NCBI GenBank assembly: GCA_023386255.1
Contig: JAEWKB010000257.1
Coordinates: forward strand, 1 to 7,654
Direction: 5' to 3'
DNA length: 7,654 nucleotides
From: Bacteroidota bacterium
GTDB lineage: Bacteria > Bacteroidota > Bacteroidia > Flavobacteriales > Flavobacteriaceae
In this document: piece by piece, positions 5,104 through 7,654 of the stretch
How positions within the stretch are numbered: position 1 is the stretch's first letter
How the letters are laid out: each line of letters opens with the position of its first letter
The notes under the pieces: model-generated
Told to the model about the DNA's origin: nothing
Seen by the model: the letters and a program-made list of their open reading frames with translations, nothing else
Database searches by the model: none
Position numbers and translations under genes: made by a program

Positions 5104-7654
5104 TTATTTCACCAACATGCGCTTTATCTCGTTCAGCTTCATTAATGCTTCTACAGGGGTAAGCGTATTAATATCAATATTCAGTATTTCCTCTTTTATC
5201 TCTTCAAGCAAAGGGTCGTCCAGATTGAAGAAGCTCAGCTGCATTTCATCCTTAGCCGATGCCTTTACATTGGCAAGCGCTTCGCCCGAATGATCCTTCT
5301 CAAGCTTTTTAAGCAGCTTTTGGGCCTTTTGTATTACAGTTTGCGGCATACCCGCCATTTTGGCCACGTGGATACCAAAACTGTGAGCAGAGCCGCCTTT
5401 TACAAGCTTGCGTATAAACAGCACGGTATCTTTAAGTTCTTTAACCGATACATTGTAATTCTGTATGCGCTCAAAAATATCCTGCATCTCATTAAGCTCA
5501 TGGTAATGGGTGGCAAAAAGTGTTTTGGGCTGTGCCGGGTGCTCATGCAAAAATTCGGCTATGGCCCACGCTATGGAAATACCGTCGTACGTACTGGTCC
5601 CGCGGCCTATTTCATCCAGCAGTATCAGGCTTCTTTCGGAGATGTTATTCAGGATGCTTGCCGTTTCATTCATCTCCACCATAAAGGTCGATTCACCCAT
5701 AGATATATTATCAGAAGCCCCTACCCTGGTAAAGATTTTATCCACAATGCCCATACGCACACTTTCGGCAGGCACAAAGCTTCCCATCTGCGCCAGCAGT
5801 ACTATAAGCGCGGTCTGGCGAAGTATAGCAGATTTACCTGACATATTGGGTCCCGTGATCATGATGATCTGTTGCTGTGCCCTGTCAAGATAAACATCAT
5901 TGGTAATGTAGGGCACTCCTACAGGCAGCTGTTTTTCTATAACGGGATGGCGACCTTCTTTAATTTCAAGCTCAAAGCTGTCATCTATCTCCGGACATAC
6001 ATATTTATTCTCGATAGCCAGCTGCGCGAACGATGCCAGGCAGTCTATCTGCGCAATAAGGCTGGCATTAAGCTGAACCGGCTTGATATAGGTAGCTATC
6101 CAAACCACCAGCTGCTCAAACAGCTGTGTTTCTATCTGGTATATTTTTTCTTCAGCGCCAAGTATTTTGCTTTCATATTCCTTAAGCTCCTCGGTAATGT
6201 AGCGTTCAGCATTTACAAGCGTCTGCTTCCGTATCCATTCGGCAGGCACTTTGTCTTTATGCGTGTTCCTCACCTCAATATAGTAGCCAAACACATTATT
6301 AAAGGAAATCTTTAACGATGATATACCCGTTATTTCGGATTCCCGTTTTTCAATGGCCTCAAGGAATTCTTTACCTGAATAAGCGATGGCACGAAGCTCA
6401 TCAAGCTCTGTATGTACGCCTTTGGCAATAGCGTTACCTTTGATTATGGCTACAGGTGCATCAGGATTTAGCGTAGTACGTATCTTTTCACGAAGCAGTT
6501 CACAGCTGTGCAGGCTGTCGCCTATGGCTTTCAGGGCCTCATTATTGCTTTCCAGGGCTATGTTCTTCACCGGCACTATGGCATCAAGCGAGTCTTTCAG
6601 GTAAATCACCTCACGGGGTGTAACCTTGCCTGTGGCTATCTTTGAAATAAGCCGTTCCAGGTCGGATATCTGCTTTATCTGCTGCTGGAATTTTTGCAGC
6701 ACATTAGTATTCTCTTTCAGATAACCTACTACTTCATGGCGCGCCCGTACTTTATTGGCATCCTTCAGCGGGAGCGCCAGCCATCTTTTCAGCAGCCGGC
6801 TGCCCATAGGCGAAAGCGTCCTGTCTATCACATCCAGCAGCGTTACCGCGTTTTGATTAGGGCTTTGGTACAGTTCCAGGTTACGTATAGTAAAACGGTC
6901 CATCCACACATAGGCATCTTCAGCAATGCGCTGAATGGCTGTTATATGCTGAACTTTGTTATGCTGCGTTTCAGACAGGTAATATAATACCGCGCCTGAT
7001 GCTATAATACCTTCCTGCAGCTCCTCTACCCCAAAGCCTTTTAGGGAATTAGTACCAAAATGTGCAGTGAGGCTGTCAAACGCATAATCTTCTTTATACA
7101 CCCAGTCCTCCAGGTAAAAGGTATGGTAATCGTCGCCAAAAGTATCTTTAAAATTATTTTTGTCGGCTTTAGGCACCAACACTTCACTGGGGCTGAAATT
7201 CTGAAGCAGTTTATCAATATATTCCTCGTTACCCTGTGCGGTAAGGAATTCACCTGTAGAAACATCTAAAAACGACACGCCCATTGATTTCCGTCCAAAA
7301 TAAACCGACGCCAGAAAGTTATTCGATTTGGCATGCAGCACCTCATCATTCATGGAAACACCGGGAGTAACCAGCTCGGTCACGCCGCGCTTCACGATGG
7401 TCTTCGTCATCTTCGGGTCTTCCAGCTGGTCGCAAATTGCCACCCTTAGCCCGGCCTTTACCAGCTTTGGCAAATAGGTGTTGAGCGAATGGTGCGGAAA
7501 ACCGGCCAATGCAGTCTCTGTTTCCGATCCTGCACCGCGTTTTGTAAGCACAATACCTAATATACCGGCAGCCCTTACGGCATCCTCGCCAAAGGTTTCA
7601 TAAAAATCACCTACGCGGAACAGCAGGCACGCATCAGGGTACTTGGCCTTGATG
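5104..7654 (-). CDS. mutS: DNA mismatch repair protein MutS (5' end cut by window)
   Basis: Recognises mispairs and small loops in DNA and recruits MutL through ATP-driven clamp formation. The frame is open to the window edge, giving 849 visible residues; about 20 are missing at the N-terminus by comparison with E. coli, so no start is present here. The mismatch-binding Phe-x-Glu is at visible residues 17-19 (VGDFYETF). The connector, core and clamp domains follow, with FGYYIEV near 455-461. The ATPase has Walker A GPNMSGKS (601-608), STFMVEMNE, Walker [11 protein letters not shown] (Asp680, Glu681) and the His loop FATHYHE. Near the C-terminus QLSFF (805-809) matches a beta-clamp-binding pentapeptide, in the place of QMSLL in E. 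coli MutS. The last 25 residues ([21 protein letters not shown]) match the tetramerisation tail. All expected domains are intact. The next genes downstream are tRNAs with their own promoter. Confidence 0.98.
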   Translation of the reverse strand, partial: IKAKYPDACLLFRVGDFYETFGEDAVRAAGILGIVLTKRGAGSETETALAGFPHHSLNTYLPKLVKAGLRVAICDQLEDPKMTKTIVKRGVTELVTPGVSMNDEVLHAKSNNFLASVYFGRKSMGVSFLDVSTGEFLTAQGNEEYIDKLLQNFSPSEVLVPKADKNNFKDTFGDDYHTFYLEDWVYKEDYAFDSLTAHFGTNSLKGFGVEELQEGIIASGAVLYYLSETQHNKVQHITAIQRIAEDAYVWMDRFTIRNLELYQSPNQNAVTLLDVIDRTLSPMGSRLLKRWLALPLKDANKVRARHEVVGYLKENTNVLQKFQQQIKQISDLERLISKIATGKVTPREVIYLKDSLDAIVPVKNIALESNNEALKAIGDSLHSCELLREKIRTTLNPDAPVAIIKGNAIAKGVHTELDELRAIAYSGKEFLEAIEKRESEITGISSLKISFNNVFGYYIEVRNTHKDKVPAEWIRKQTLVNAERYITEELKEYESKILGAEEKIYQIETQLFEQLVVWIATYIKPVQLNASLIAQIDCLASFAQLAIENKYVCPEIDDSFELEIKEGRHPVIEKQLPVGVPYITNDVYLDRAQQQIIMITGPNMSGKSAILRQTALIVLLAQMGSFVPAESVRMGIVDKIFTRVGASDNISMGESTFMVEMNETASILNNISERSLILLDEIGRGTSTYDGISIAWAIAEFLHEHPAQPKTLFATHYHELNEMQDIFERIQNYNVSVKELKDTVLFIRKLVKGGSAHSFGIHVAKMAGMPQTVIQKAQKLLKKLEKDHSGEALANVKASAKDEMQLSFFNLDDPLLEEIKEEILNIDINTLTPVEALMKLNEIKRMLVK

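Noticed and set aside
5290..6315. Overlapping plus-strand open frames inside mutS
   Set aside because: They lie antisense to conserved MutS ATPase and clamp regions, show no domain signature and have no promoter or start context.
7549..7551. GTG at 7551 as the mutS start codon
   Set aside because: The frame continues upstream with conserved MutS residues, including the mismatch-binding FYE motif, up to the window edge, so this GTG is an internal valine codon.

Overview
The window looks like chromosomal DNA from a member of the Bacteroidota, most likely Flavobacteriaceae. The evidence is of three kinds. Two promoters carry the TAnnTTTG -7 element typical of that phylum, one with a TTG exactly 19 bases upstream. 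Shine-Dalgarno sequences are absent before the starts that can be inspected. The gene content also fits: an S46 dipeptidyl-peptidase, a Bacteroidota-type Crp/Fnr regulator and a Kdo transferase. No mobile element, CRISPR array, integrase or toxin-antitoxin pair is visible, and I found no convincing candidate for a new multi-gene system.

Layout: (1) 1-660, +, is the 3' half of kdtA/waaA, the transferase that adds Kdo to lipid A. (2) 704-1138 and 1230-1778, both -, are an AhpD-like carboxymuconolactone decarboxylase (CMD) protein and, upstream of it, a Crp/Fnr-type regulator. They are probably a regulator/target pair, separated by a weak terminator-like hairpin and a 10-bp inverted repeat that abuts the CMD start. 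(3) 1886-4027, +, encodes a secreted S46 peptidase with a complete catalytic set and the Arg that marks Asp/Glu-specific DPP11 enzymes. (4) 4267-4497, +, is a tiny lipoprotein with an Ala/Thr/Pro tail written almost entirely in GCT and ACT codons, with its own promoter and a strong terminator. (5) 4736-5024, -, is a self-contained tRNA unit: promoter, tRNA-Gly(GCC), tRNA-Leu(UAA), terminator. (6) 5104-7654, -, is mutS, nearly complete but cut at its 5' end by the window edge.

Functionally this is mostly housekeeping (outer-membrane lipid synthesis, translation, mismatch repair) plus periplasmic peptide processing and a small redox or stress module. The less ordinary items are the low-complexity lipoprotein, the inverted repeat in front of the CMD gene and paired palindromes upstream of the lipoprotein.
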